A stretch of DNA of 64,000 nt, taken from contig CM066919.1 in assembly GCA_033964015.1 (NCBI GenBank), positions 23,303,204 through 23,367,203 on the forward strand, in the 5' to 3' direction. Shown in pieces: positions 1-11,163 of the stretch. The notes beneath the pieces were generated by a model that searched no databases, was not told the DNA's origin, and saw only the letters and a list, made by a program, of their open reading frames with translations. The stretch's first letter is position 1, and each line of letters opens with the position of its first letter. Source of the stretch: Scolanthus callimorphus (taxonomy: Eukaryota; Cnidaria; Anthozoa; Actiniaria; Edwardsiidae). A program made the translations under genes and the position numbers.

Positions 1-123
1 GCTTCCAGCCGTTATTCTTAGGTCTGCTTAGATTTTTTTCCAGGGGCATAAATAAATGGACACTCAGCCATTATCCACTGAAGTTTATGGTTTTTTTTCC
101 TGGGCTTTGCAAGAAATACTTAC

Positions 124-1972
124 CCACCACCCTGTCTCCCATTTTAATCCCTAGATTTCTCAGTGCAGATGCTAGCACAGTGACATTTTCCCTCAGCTGC
201 CTGAATGTGGTTTTCTTGATCTGTTGCCCTTCTCCTGAAGAGTACAAAAAAGATCCCAGATAATGAAAATTGAAACTCACTAAAATACTCACATACTCAA
301 ACTTACAGACTATATCTAGAGAAGGAGGTCTGTTGCATGTTTTCAAGACACTAAAATTATGTTACTATAAAATTGGTAGTTGCATTTTTAATCCCTCCAC
401 TCAGGACTTCTGAAATCCCAAAGTAGGATGGATATCTATACAGGAAAGGTCAAGTTGTAAACATAAAATGTCACAGCACTTTTAGGGTAGCCCGGGTAAT
501 CAGGAGTTCCATGCCGGGTAGCTAAACCTACGATCACGGGGAAAGGGGAGAGGGTAGGCTTGAAGAGAGAGGGGGAGGGCAGAAACCGTGTATGTCCAAC
601 AGATACTGACCAGTGACGTAGAGTGCAACACTGTCATCATTGTGATGTAATAAGTTTTCAGCATAGTTGAGTCTTGCACCATGAAACCACTCAGGAATTT
701 CATCAATCCTTTTAGAAGTGTCAACAACCTAAAAAACATTTACAGCCTAGTTCACTAAACTATCTGCTAACCATCTCCATGTTTTTGTTGAGTCAGATTG
801 TCTTGATTTAAAAGTAAGAAAGAAAATATTTCAATACATAAGAAATATTTCAATACATCCCTGTAGTAAAATTTGGTTTTGAGGGTGAGTAATTCCCATC
901 ATAACTAGCTAGATATTGTTCAACCAGAGAGTTCAGAGAGTAGGATCCCATTCATAGCTACCATAATGGTAGCTATAATGGCCCTAGCCTGCGAACATTA
1001 ATCCGGTACACACGATAACCTTTAGGGTTAGTACCCTAAAGGTTAAGCTAGCATGTACCGGATGTTCGCAATAACTTAGCTTGCTTATATTATTATACTG
1101 TTACCTCACTGTAAGACTGAGAGTGCACTATCCCTGAAAAACTCCAGAAAGTCTCCCAAAAATCAGGGTAGTTTTCCACACTCCATAATCTCAGCTCTTC
1201 GTAATTTTCTGTAAGTGAAACACAAACTATAAAGTATTTAAATGAGAATTTCAAATATGCTATTCTAAAGCTCCAAGAAAGAAAAGTGGGCGAAAAATAC
1301 CAGAAAAATAATAATGTGGAAAATGTTCCAAGGAAACATGGTGAAAACTCTTGAGACTGCAGCCGGTAAAACCGGGACAATAAAGGCATCCCATCCCCAC
1401 AGAAATATAGCAACCATCCTGTTTTAACATTAATATATGGTAACAAGGAGCTCAGTTTAATTAATTCTGGTTGTTAGGGGGTGTGAAGGAGGTGTGTACC
1501 AAATAGCAAATTTTAATTTTTGGCAGGATTACAGACAAAAACAAAACATTTTAAGCTTACAACTTGGAATCTAGGAAAAACAATACAACAAGTCAGTCTA
1601 GGAAGGAAAATCAAAACTCCTGAAAAGCCAAAAGATACTTAAGCTTATAGACAAATGAAAGAGTTTAAAATTTAAGTTAGTTTTATAACAAGTCTTGCAT
1701 CATATTCATTCTGTCAGCCGAAGTCCAATTTTCAAGTAAGCTTAGAAAAACAAGAAATAAAGTCTAGTCAGCAGCCTGTGAGGCCTGCGAGGTGCAGTTA
1801 CGAAATCCCATTCATTTAAACCCATTTTCACAATTAAAACCGCACATTTCTTACCGAGATTAAGCCCAAAAGATGAGTTGACTGTTTCGCGAAAGGAATC
1901 CATGTTCGTAGGCGAGTCATTCATTCTCGGTTTCCACATCAAAATAGGAGGATCGCTTCTTGCAGCCGCCAT
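124..1972 (-). CDS. AACS: acetoacetyl-CoA synthetase, N-terminal exons (partial)
   Basis: Cytosolic ligase activating acetoacetate to acetoacetyl-CoA with ATP and CoA (ANL/AMP-binding superfamily). Four coding exons are visible on the minus strand: 1855-1972 (start ATG at 1972), 1105-1208, 611-728 and 124-234, all with GT-AG sites and matching phases. Recognisable stretches are [37 protein letters not shown], and [20 protein letters not shown] followed by MGDRVVG; these match the N-terminal acetyl-CoA-synthetase-N region and the start of the AMP-binding domain of animal AACS in the same order. About 150 residues are present of roughly 670 usual for the family; the catalytic core lies beyond the left edge. 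No frame break was found in these exons. It shares an intergenic region with UPB1 on the other strand. Identity is confident because of collinear motifs; other ANL ligases lack the NYAENLL-type N-terminal block in this arrangement. Confidence 0.93.
990..1070. repeat. short hairpin repeat in AACS intron
   Basis: Near-perfect inverted repeat of about 81 bp. The outer arms TGCGAACA...TGTTCGCA and inner arms CCTTTAGGG...CCCTAAAGG fold into one hairpin. It is a MITE-like foldback sequence in the first AACS intron; no coding potential. Confidence 0.7.
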
Positions 1973-2580
1973 AACGAAGTATAGGCCTCAAATTACCTCA
2001 ATAATTCGAGGAAATTTCCAATATCCCTTGCTAATAAACAGTAGTCTTTCTAGGAATCAATTTCAGTGTGACAGGCCATACGTGCCCAGCAACGCTTGAC
2101 TTGGTTCAGAAATTTGGTTTCCCGCGCCACGTAGACAGGCTGCAGAGTTTGCCGATTTACTAAATAAAAATGCTAATTGATGGTTTTAACCATTACACAC
2201 TACATTTCCTACTAAATCAGCTCCAAATTCAGAGGCTATCAGCTGAGAAAACATAAAAGTATGGAGTGTTTGAAATCAACTGGACTTTTGTCAATACTAT
2301 TACATTAGTTGTCAAATTTACACAATGGGGGGAGGGGGAGGGGGCACGGTGAAGAGGATGATTTTTCTGCCTTTGCACCAGGAAAAAGAAAAAAAAAAGA
2401 TATAATCTAAAAAAGGTTTTCATTTTTTCGCAGAAAAAATACTATTTGGCCCTTTATATCGGTATATCATGTTTAAAATTGACGTACTGAGAACTAGTCC
2501 ATTTATCCCTAGTGTACCCTACTTGGTAAATATTTCCTACATGTCCCAGTCCTTCTCTTCTTTGGTCCTTGGAATCCAAG
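1973..2580. promoter_or_regulatory. intergenic region between divergent AACS and UPB1; probable bidirectional promoter
   Basis: The AACS start codon (1972, minus) and the UPB1 start codon (2581, plus) are 608 bp apart and face away from each other, so both promoters must lie here or in leader introns. The stretch contains a G-rich run (about 2326-2345). I see no clear TATA box and no ORF with family similarity. Shared regulation of the two genes is inference from geometry only. Confidence 0.5.
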
Positions 2581-5500
2581 ATGGCGGGCGAATTCGTGAG
2601 TTTGGAAAGTTCCCTTGAAAAACATCTCCCTCCCGCTGAGCTCAAGGAAGTGAGGAGGATTTTATACGGCACCCCTGCCAGGTAAGATATCAGCTGCAGA
2701 TTAGCACTGGATTTGAGTGTAGACACATCTGAAAAGCAATCCAGATTAGTGCTGATTTGCGTGTAGACACAGACATCTGAAAAGCAATGTGTGTTTCCAA
2801 AAAGTATCCATACCTCCCTACGGAAGGGATTGGAAATTCCAGAGGGGTGGGGGGTCATTTCTCAACACCCTTCCGTTGGGGGGGGGGGGGGGATATTTTT
2901 TGGAAACACACAATCCAGATTAGTGCTGGAATTGTATACTTATATAATGGGATTCCATGCTGTCCAATTAAGAAAAATTGGATGATTCAGAGGAACTCCA
3001 AAATTGGATGAGTCCAATTCGGAGTTCGAGGAATCATCCATTTTTTCTTAATTGGACAAGCATGGAGTCCTGTTATTTATTAATTATATAGTGAATGATA
3101 AAAAGCCAAAAGTGTCCAATTTCAGCGTGCGCGATCCAATTTAAAAATAATTGGACAGTTGACAACAATGGATTTCATACTGGCTATATAGAGTGTAGAC
3201 ACATCTGAAAACAATGTGCACAGTGGCCAGGACATTTCCAGCTTTGATACTGCTGTCTTCATTTGAATCCTAATTTTCACTATTTTCATTCTTGTCTATA
3301 AATATCAAGCAAGCTTGATTTGCCAGCTGATGCAGTTGAGTTTGCAAGTGGCCATGAGTTTGAACTTGCTGGATACAAGATAGATACTGCAACTGAGCAG
3401 TACGCCAGCCCCGCCTTGTACGAATTGGTGCTGTGCAGAATAAGATTGTTGAGCCTACAAATGCCCCTATAGCTAAACAGGTCATGATGTGCTACTCCAA
3501 GGCTTGGGATGGAAGGGGGTTGGGGATACTCCTACCAATTGTGGGTAGGGATGTGCTGCCCATTTTGGGACATCCTACAAATTTTGGTTAGGGATGTGCT
3601 GCTGAGTCTCCTATAGCCTGCTTGCAGGTGGTTGCTGGGTGTTTATCACAGAAAAGCTGGTCCGTTCACTGATCGGTCCGTTCGCTGATCTGTCTGTTCG
3701 CTGATCGAGCGATATCTTGGATTTTGAGTTGCACGGTCCACGCTTTGTTGCTCGCTCCAGACTGATTCCTTGCTCCAGACTGATTCCAAGATGGTGGCAA
3801 TTGCTCCCGGAATCACCAACTGAAGCTTTTGATGCCACAAAAACACTCACAAACCACCTGCAAGCTGGCATTTAAAAAAATGAACTTTTACTGGTCATTA
3901 TTATGCTTTCAGAGGGAAGGTCTTCACAACAGGATGAAAGAAATTGTGTATAGTGCTGCTCTTTGTGGAGTCAATGTTATCTGCTTCCAAGAATGCTGGA
4001 GTAAGTCAAGAAATTACTGAACTCTATTTTTGGTGCACTAGGGCTCCATCTCAAAAGGTGCAGGGTCCCAAGGCTCCAGCAAGACAATTTTGAGGCTCCT
4101 TGGACCACTGCCTTACTGCCAGATTAAAACACAAATGTGATATCCTACTTCTAGATATTACAAGCATATTACAATGTCCACTAATATTCAAATTGTTAGT
4201 GTCATTAGTTGCTATAGTTACAGAGGCCTTGTATCAGAGGAAGATTAGACAGGCAAAGTCTGGTAAGTAATCTTTTAGCTAATATAAGCAGATAGCTAGT
4301 CAGATGCCTTTAGTAAAGTACAAGTAAGATTTAGTGGGGATCATTGAATTGAAACTGGATGTAAAGTTTTTACTTTCATTTCAACTTTTATTTTCCTAGT
4401 TATTTTTAACGAACTTGTTTGTTTTGCAAATTATATTTTCCGACATGCTGTTTGTTTGTTTGTTTACGCAGCTATGCCATTTGCCTTCTGTACTCGTGAG
4501 AAGCAGCCTTGGACAGAATTTGCTGAGTCTGCAGAGGATGGGCCCACTGTCAAACTCTGCCAAGAGGTAATGACAGTGCTCCAACAGTAATCTGGGTTAT
4601 GCTCTTCAAATTGCACTGTTTTCACAGAAGCATGAGGGCAGGAGACCTCCTCCTTTAGGAACAAGCCAATAGATACCTCTGGGGAGGTTGCACCCCCCCC
4701 CCCCCTCCAAAAAATTATAATGTGCAACTTGAGAAAAATTCCTGCAAGCTGTTAATAAGCAGAAGAAAAATAACAGCTTTGGCTAACAAAAATTCCAGCA
4801 CTCGTCTGGGCCTGAAAAAAATATTCTGCACAAGAAAAAGATACTGCCTCTCCAGAAATATACAACCATGGTCTATCCCTTAGATGACAACATTACATTA
4901 CAGTAATACCCTCTTGTCTATGGAACAGGGATCAAGACTGCTGTACATCTCTTGGGTTAAATCTTTTGTGGTAATATAATTATTGTTATCTTTGACAGAT
5001 GGCAAAACGTTATAATATGGTGATTGTGAACCCAATACTCGAGCGTGACCACACCCATCAGAGATCCTTTGGAATACTACAGGTGATATGCTGCAACAAG
5101 CATTTTTTCAGTTCTCACAAGCAATATTTTATGGGGCTGAAAATATCCATTGCCCCCCCCCCCCCTTCCCCCCCCCCCCCCCCTCCCACAGAAGGTTGTT
5201 GAAATGTGACCCCCCACCCATCTGGAATTTCCAATCCCTTGTTGATGGATATTTTCTGGAACCACACCTTCTCAGAAAAGGTACAATAATGTCACACATT
5301 TTGGGGAGGGTAGATTGTTTAGGAAAGCAAGAAGCTGCTGAACGTGCATTTTTGAACGCATTTTCTTAAATTAATAATTATTGTTTGCTGCTGATTGCAT
5401 GTGCAAAATAAAGGTGATCCATTTTTTGTGGTTAAATTTTGCAGTCATCATATCCAATACTGGTGAAGTCATGGGGAAAACACGAAAGAATCATATTCCT

Positions 5501-8500
5501 AGAGTGGGCGACTTTAACGAGGTAAATTTTGTAACTAATTAATCACGTCTATACGGTGGTTCTGAAGGGCCATACCACTTTTTCTTAAACTTATTCAATC
5601 AGTCAATCCTACAACAAAAGTAGAGAAGTGATATTTTAACCCGAGATCAAACAAGAAAAGCTAATGCTGCTTGTTTGTAGATGTCATTTCCCTCGTCTTT
5701 TCTCGGTCGGGTGACGGAGTGAAAATTAAAACTTTATAAGTTAATCTTAAGTTTATATTGAAATCTGGCCTCATAAACCAGGTATTGTTTTGTTTTCCTC
5801 GTTGAGTTTCACAATAAACGAGCTAACAAAGGATACAATAGATTTTGTGGTACACACAGAATAGGATTGACTGATTGACTGATTGAATAAGTATATAGAA
5901 CAGTCGAAAACCTTTGTTCTTACCTCTGTCAAACTGTCCATGGCGGCCATGTTCACTGGAAAGTACGTGCAGCCATTCATGAGCCCGCGATCACGTTTCA
6001 CTCGAAAAAAAGTCTACCTTCCAAAAAAAGTTACACCTTGAAAAAAAGTCTACCCTTGAAAAAAAAGTTACACCTTGAAAAAAAGTCTACCCTTGAAAAA
6101 AAGTTACACCTTGAAAAAAAGTCTCACCCTTGAAAAAAGTCTACCCTTCAAAAAATGTTACACCTTCAAAAAAAGTCTACCCTTCAAAAAAAGTTACACC
6201 TTGAAAAAAAGTCTACCCTTCAAAAAAAGTTACACCTTGAAAAAAAGTCCACCTTGAAAAAAAGTTACACCTTGAAAAAAGTCTACCTTCAAAAAAAAAA
6301 GTTACACCTTGAAAAAAGTCTACCTTCAAAAAAAGTTGCACCTTGAAAAAAATAGTTACACCTTGAAAAAGTCTACCTTCAAAAAAAAAAGATACACCTT
6401 GAAAAAAAGTTGACGTTCCGGAAAAAGTTACACCTTGAAAAAACAAAGTAGAAGTTTGAAAAAAAAAAGACAAACTTTGCAAAAACAAAGTAGAAATTTA
6501 AGAAAAAGTGGTATGGCCCTTCAGAGCCACCGTACGTCTATCATATAATTCAGTTTTGCTTCAAACGGATATTTGTTGCAAAATTTAGTGTGAGGTTTTG
6601 GTTCAGTTTAAAAGGATTCTTCTAAGCCAGACTGTGTAATAATAAATAATAATAAAGTGAACACTGTATCCAATATGCCCATTGTGCTACTTTAAAATGG
6701 AACATTTATACAATAATCTTGCAATACTTTATTAATAATTTGCATTGATATCTTCTTTTTTCAGTCACCTATTACATGGAAGGCAATCTAGGGCATCAGG
6801 TTTTTCAGACACAGTTTGGTGAGGTCCCAAAAGCCCACAGAATTTGTACCAGTCCATTACACCTTTTGCTTTTGATGAAGTTTGTTCTGAATAGAATAAT
6901 CAATTGTGTGCTTCTAATTGTATTCCTTAACGTCCTTTGTACAACAAATCGCAACATAACATTGCGGTGATCGAGTCCTCGCCCAACATCCAATACTTTA
7001 TTACTCTGATACAAAATTCTACATGGCATATGTATCATGGCATATGATTGTAATGTATTATGAAATAACACTGTTAAGCATTCAGCATTAATGTCAACAC
7101 TTGGCTGGTGGAATTAAATTAAAATTAAACTGAATGTATACAAAGCAAGAACCCACAATGGCGGGAAACTGAACAACAGCCATATATAAACAACTCACTC
7201 ATTAGCATATTATAACCATATCAATACACTAAGGTCCAGGCCCTTTCGTCCATAAAGGAAACCATTTCTCTTTTTGTTACCTATTCATTGCATTCATAGT
7301 TCACTACAAGAGAAATTCAATTTCAGGTAAAATTGCTGTTAGCATTTGTTACTCTCGTCATCATCCCCTCAACTGGTTGATGTTTGGCATCAACGGAGCA
7401 GAGATTGTCTTCAATCCTTCTGCAACTGTGGGGGCTTTGAGGTATGAGAGAATTGCTATCAATGGAGCAGAGATTGTTTTCAATCCTTCTGCAACTGTGG
7501 GGGCTTTGAGGTATGAGAGAATTGCTATAAATGATGCAGTGCTACGGTAGATCACCATGCTATGACAGCCTCGTTCTAAAACCATACCCTGGAATGGAGA
7601 TTCCAGAAGGGTGCAGGGAGCTTTGGGAAATGAAAGTTTGCCTTTCATTTCCCAAAGATTCAAATGTATTTTTCACTGGAAATTCCAGGGGCGGAGTTGG
7701 GTCATATAATATCTTGAACCCCTTTTTATTATTTGATAATAAAATTGCCTTTTTGACTGCCTTTTCAAATTTTCTTTCAAACATTTGGCTGACCTTTTAG
7801 GAATTCCTTGATCTTCCTTTCTAGAAACACTAATTATAATGGTCCATCTTTAATATATAGTGAACCTTTGTGGCCTATTGAAGCCAGAAATGCTGCCATT
7901 GCCAATGCATACTTCACAGTCCCAATAAATAGAGTTGGAACAGTAAGTGAATCTTTCCTTTCTGCTGCTGTGATACGACAATTACTGTAAACAAACCTTG
8001 ACCACCTCTTGATCGAGACTCATACACTGTCATTATTGTGTTTCTTTCTCCTTGTGTGTTTTTGGACTGTTGTGTTACTTTAGCAGGTGCCAAAAGCTTA
8101 TGGGATGGGCAAAGGGAGAGTAACCCCCCTATAACTGCTTCTTCTTTCACCTGGTCCACAAAACTTTGCATCCTTGCTTCTCACCCCACAATCTGGGTAC
8201 AAGTCTGTCCTTAACCATTGTTTTTGTATTACAGGAGACATTTGAACATGAGTTTACTTCTGGGATGGCAAGCCAGGTTGGTTTTCATGGTTTTATTTTA
8301 TTTTTTCTAAAATTAACTTCACTATGTAAAGTCAGGCCCGTAGCCAGCATGAGTGAGCAAGGCACTCGCCTTGTCCATGTTTTTTTTTACTGAATGAACC
8401 AGAACCAAATTTAAAATGAAATTTAAACCAGCAGAAAAAAAGTACAAAATATAGTATTTCACTCACTCTTTGCCTTGGTAATGATTTTGTTCTGGCTATG

Positions 8501-10414
8501 GGCCTGGAAGTCACACCTTTATCATGAAGTAATTATAGGCATGCACAAAAAATCCACACGTCCCGTTTCAAGGACTTGTGGAATTCCAGGGTGGGTATCC
8601 TAGTACAGGAGCAATACCTATTCCAGGGAGGGTTTCCCAAAATATGGTATTCCAGGTTGGGTAGAAATACTTTTCATTGTGGTCATGACAAATTCACTGG
8701 AATTCTAGGGTAGGTAGTGACAACCAGAAATTTCCAGGGTGGGGACATGAAACTTGGGTCCTCGACAGGGGGTGTCCTACCAGATGAAAGACATCATGTT
8801 AACCCAAATATCATTGCATTTTCTTGCAAAAATATTCAAAACATCATGTCTTTCCTGCCTTTTTATTCCTAATCAGGACCCACACAAAAGGCTACTTGCA
8901 CCATGAGGGTGCAAGGATGAAACATCCTTTATCATTCCTGATCACAAAGCCTGTTTAAACTAAACTATACTTATTTTGATTTCACTCACACAGCTCATAA
9001 GACTTTGGTCACTTCTATGGTATGTACATTTAGAGATGATGGTGGCCATGAAGCCAAATTTGCAATCCTGCCAATAGTAAATGTTTTTTTTAGAGCCCAA
9101 CATTGCGACCATACGGTCTCCAATGGTGGCTAGACTTAGGGTTGTTAGAACATAGGATCACATACCAGAAGTTCTGAAATCGGGAGAATTCGTGGGAGGC
9201 ATCTTGTTTCCCCAAGTCTTAACCCGAAACCTGTCCAAATCCCTTCCAAAACCTTTGAACCATCTCGGAATATTGGCCAATGGCACAGACTTTGGTTGAC
9301 TTTTTGGTGCCTCAATATGAATCATAGAATTAGACTGCTTGCAGCCCCTTCTTCAGGGAATTCCGTAAATTAAGGGAACTTTTTTTTCTATAACTCGACA
9401 CCGTAAACAAACCGAAGCGTGATGTGGTAGACAAACATTCTCTCGATTTACGGATGTTCGCCGAAGAAGGGGCTGCAAGCAGTCTATCATAGAATATGTT
9501 GAAACATCCGGGAGATTTGATGCTTTAACCTGGAGACTAGGCGATTTGATAAAAACCTGGAGACTCCTGGGAAAACCTGGAGAGTTGGCAGGTATGGATC
9601 ATATTGGATCATATTGAAGTATTCACCTTCCTTCTTGTTAAACAAAATAAATTCATGATATTTGTTTGACAGGTTCCACATATGTAGCTGCTCCAAATGG
9701 AAGTCGCACCCCGGTAAGATTTTATGCAATCTGACTTGTAAATTCATAATGCGTTCTCTTCACCACCATGACGTAAAGGAGAAACGGAATTTTGTGAAGT
9801 TATGATGATATGCTAATGGTGCCTTTACAGTCTCTGTAAGTATTTTTTCCAGAAAAACTGGCTCAAGAGAAACATTATAGAATCACACCAGAGTCTCAGA
9901 AATGAAACTTCTTGGAAAAAAAGAAGGAAAATAGAAACATTCTGTGATTCCAGCAGAATTCAAACCCACAACCCTGGCTTTCATGAGCTAAATGCTTGAA
10001 ATTTTTATTGTTTTTCTTACTGAACAGGGACTGTGCCGTACTTCTGATGGCCTGCTGGTTACCGAGGTGGATTTGAACTTGTGCCGCCAGGTCAAGGACA
10101 AATGGGCTTTCCAGGTGTGTATACAGAGGGTCCAATCTATGGATTTAAACAATGACTCATAGGAATTTCCAGTGAATGATATGACCCCCTGAAGAAATTT
10201 CTAATTCCGTCCATGTTGTTGGGGTGTGGATCATTTTCTGGAATTCAGATTGCACTCAAATGAAACCTGGACATATTTCACAATGCTGCTTTTTTATAAA
10301 GCTTTATTTTGTTTTCAGATGACATCTCGGCTTGATATGTATGCAAAAGCACTTTCAGAGGCTACAAAACATGATTACAAACCACCTATTGTTTATGAAG
10401 AGCCTAGACAATGA
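2581..10414 (+). CDS. UPB1: beta-ureidopropionase, 14 exons, complete gene
   Basis: Last enzyme of pyrimidine catabolism: hydrolyses N-carbamoyl-beta-alanine to beta-alanine, CO2 and ammonia (nitrilase superfamily, cytosol). Exons: 2581-2681, 3310-3480, 3913-4000, 4472-4566, 4999-5082, 5445-5521, 6765-6818, 7327-7441, 7861-7942, 8235-8276, 8994-9019, 9673-9713, 10028-10114, 10319-10414 (TGA). Order and content follow animal UPB1 from MAGEFVSLE to the C-terminus. The nitrilase catalytic triad is visible as Glu in [11 protein letters not shown] (exon 4), Lys in [10 protein letters not shown] (exon 6) and Cys in [11 protein letters not shown] (exon 8). Five exons (2, 5, 7, 10, 11) each lack one base for the expected frame (near 3401, 5060, 6766, 8263, 9000). 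All else, including splice sites, is intact, so consensus error is more likely than pseudogenisation. Exon 11 is a 26-bp microexon. Introns carry several transposon relics. Confidence 0.93.
2789..2911. repeat. foldback MITE, GTGTTTCCAAAAA family
   Basis: Starts with GTGTTTCCAAAAAGTATCC and ends with the inverted form ATATTTTTTGGAAACACAC, enclosing a G-rich stretch and paired ATTCCAGAGGGGTGGG-type sequence. The same family recurs at about 5140-5263 and 62118-62304. Lies in UPB1 intron 1. It would be non-autonomous, since nothing is encoded. Confidence 0.65.
2951..3070. repeat. palindromic repeat in UPB1 intron 1
   Basis: Arms ATTCCATGCTGTCCAATTAAG and CTTAATTGGACAAGCATGGA are reverse complements with small mismatches; an inner TTGGATGATTC/GAATCATCCA pair extends the stem. 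Foldback element of about 120 bp. Confidence 0.65.
5140..5263. repeat. diverged copy of the GTGTTTCCAAAAA-type foldback repeat
   Basis: Contains GAAAATATCCATTG followed by long C runs and the inverted GATGGATATTTTCTGGAA, with the same GGAATTTCCAATCCCTT core as the copies at 2789 and 62118. Located in UPB1 intron 5. Confidence 0.55.
5553..6533. mobile_element. 981-bp non-autonomous TIR transposon with 8-bp target duplication
   Basis: Terminal inverted repeats of about 35 bp begin ACGGTGGTTCTGAAGGGCC and end GGCCCTTCAGAGCCACCGT. The element is flanked on both sides by ACGTCTAT (5545-5552 and 6534-6541), a perfect 8-bp target-site duplication, the size produced by hAT-type and P-type transposases. 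The interior holds a tandem repeat (about 6003-6430) alternating AAGTTACACCTTGAAAAA and AAGTCTACCCTTGAAAAA. No transposase is present. It sits in UPB1 intron 6. Confidence 0.85.
6003..6430. repeat. A-rich tandem repeat inside the UPB1 intron 6 transposon
   Basis: About 35-bp units built of AAAAAAAGTTACACCTTG plus AAAAAAAGTCTACCCTT(G/C), repeated roughly a dozen times with small changes. It creates lysine-rich open frames on both strands that I do not regard as genes. Confidence 0.8.
7389..7526 (+). repeat. 69-bp tandem duplication of the UPB1 exon 8 end and its splice donor
   Basis: The 69 bp from ATCAACGGAGCAGAGATTG through the donor GAGGTATGAG and into the intron is repeated directly (second copy from 7458), and the start of a third copy (ATAAATGATGCAG) follows at 7527. 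The period of 69 is 23 codons, and the duplicated stretch has no stop. The exon therefore has two in-frame donor sites, and use of the second would add 23 residues. Confidence 0.8.
8333..8508. repeat. foldback MITE of the GGCC(C)GTAGCCAG family
   Basis: CAGGCCCGTAGCCAGCATG at the left is matched by the inverted TTCTGGCTATGGGCCTGG at the right. Related foldback ends occur at 18172-18334 and 24809-24968. UPB1 intron 10. Confidence 0.55.
9331..9486. repeat. foldback MITE in UPB1 intron 11
   Basis: Outer arms TAGACTGCTTGCAGCCCCTT and AAGGGGCTGCAAGCAGTCTA are perfect reverse complements; the centre has weaker self-complementarity. No coding potential. A sequence ending GGGGCTGTTAGCAGTCTA near 42927-42944 may be a diverged relative. 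Confidence 0.75.
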
Positions 10415-10439
10415 AAGTATAGTCAATTTAGGTTACTCT

Positions 10440-10713
10440 AAAGTGAAGCCAAACCATGGCATGTGAAAATAGATGCATGTTTACATTTTAGAGCAATCAA
10501 AATCAGAGCAATGCCAAACCATGGCATGTGAAAAATAGATGCATGCTTACATTTTAGAGCAATCAAAACCGGGTCATCTCCAGTGTAAGAACCATTCCTT
10601 GAGGACACCTTTGTGTTTAGTTACTATTTAATCATGTTTGGTTCAACCTTCATTCTACCAACAAAGAAAGCTTTGTGACACAGCTGGTGAGTTCTTACAC
10701 TGGAGATGAGCCT
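10440..10713. repeat. tandem duplication followed by a foldback repeat, 3' of UPB1
   Basis: Two direct copies of a ~60-bp unit (CCAAACCATGGCATGTGAAA ... TTTTAGAGCAATCAAAA) lie at about 10448-10568. Directly after, 10571-10713 is an inverted repeat with arms TCATCTCCAGTGTAAGAAC and GTTCTTACACTGGAGATGA. Probably a MITE inserted in the UPB1 3' UTR or downstream region. Confidence 0.65.
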
Positions 10714-11070
10714 CAAAATCAGAGCAGTCAAAATCAGAACATCATACTTAAAAAATGTCATTACTTTCATAATTTATTTTCGTAAGGCATTTCTTGTTGC
10801 TCAAATAAACCATTGTTATCTTTTATACAGCCTTGCATTGATTTTCTGGTATTTTGGAGAGTTATTTACTTCTGCCTTTCAAATACAAAGCTCTCACATA
10901 CTTCCTTGTGCAAACATGTGCACCAGGAAGCAAGGTTTGTTATAGCCTCCTTGCCATCAGCTAGTACTAATGACCATCCCTGAAAAGTTTTCATACATTA
11001 ATTTCACTAAACTCAGCTGCCCCACCTGACCATACAGGCAGACAGACAGACTACACAATCTTACTAATGA

Positions 11071-11114
<44 letters not shown>

Positions 11115-11163
11115 ATTTTTTAAACTGTTCTGCCGTCCCCCTGCCAGGCTATATTTCAGTTTC
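10714..11163. other. intergenic spacer with C/AC microsatellite
   Basis: Between UPB1 (ends 10414) and the DUF4419 gene on the other strand. It holds a C homopolymer of about 29 followed by an AC repeat (11072-11115). I see no gene here. Confidence 0.6.

Noticed and set aside
6075..6488. Lysine-rich and phenylalanine-rich ORFs on opposite strands
   Set aside because: Produced by the A-rich tandem repeat within the UPB1 intron transposon.
2581..9019. Programmed ribosomal frameshifting in UPB1
   Set aside because: Five separate sites with no shared slippery sequence, and the same defect in unrelated genes; sequence error is simpler.
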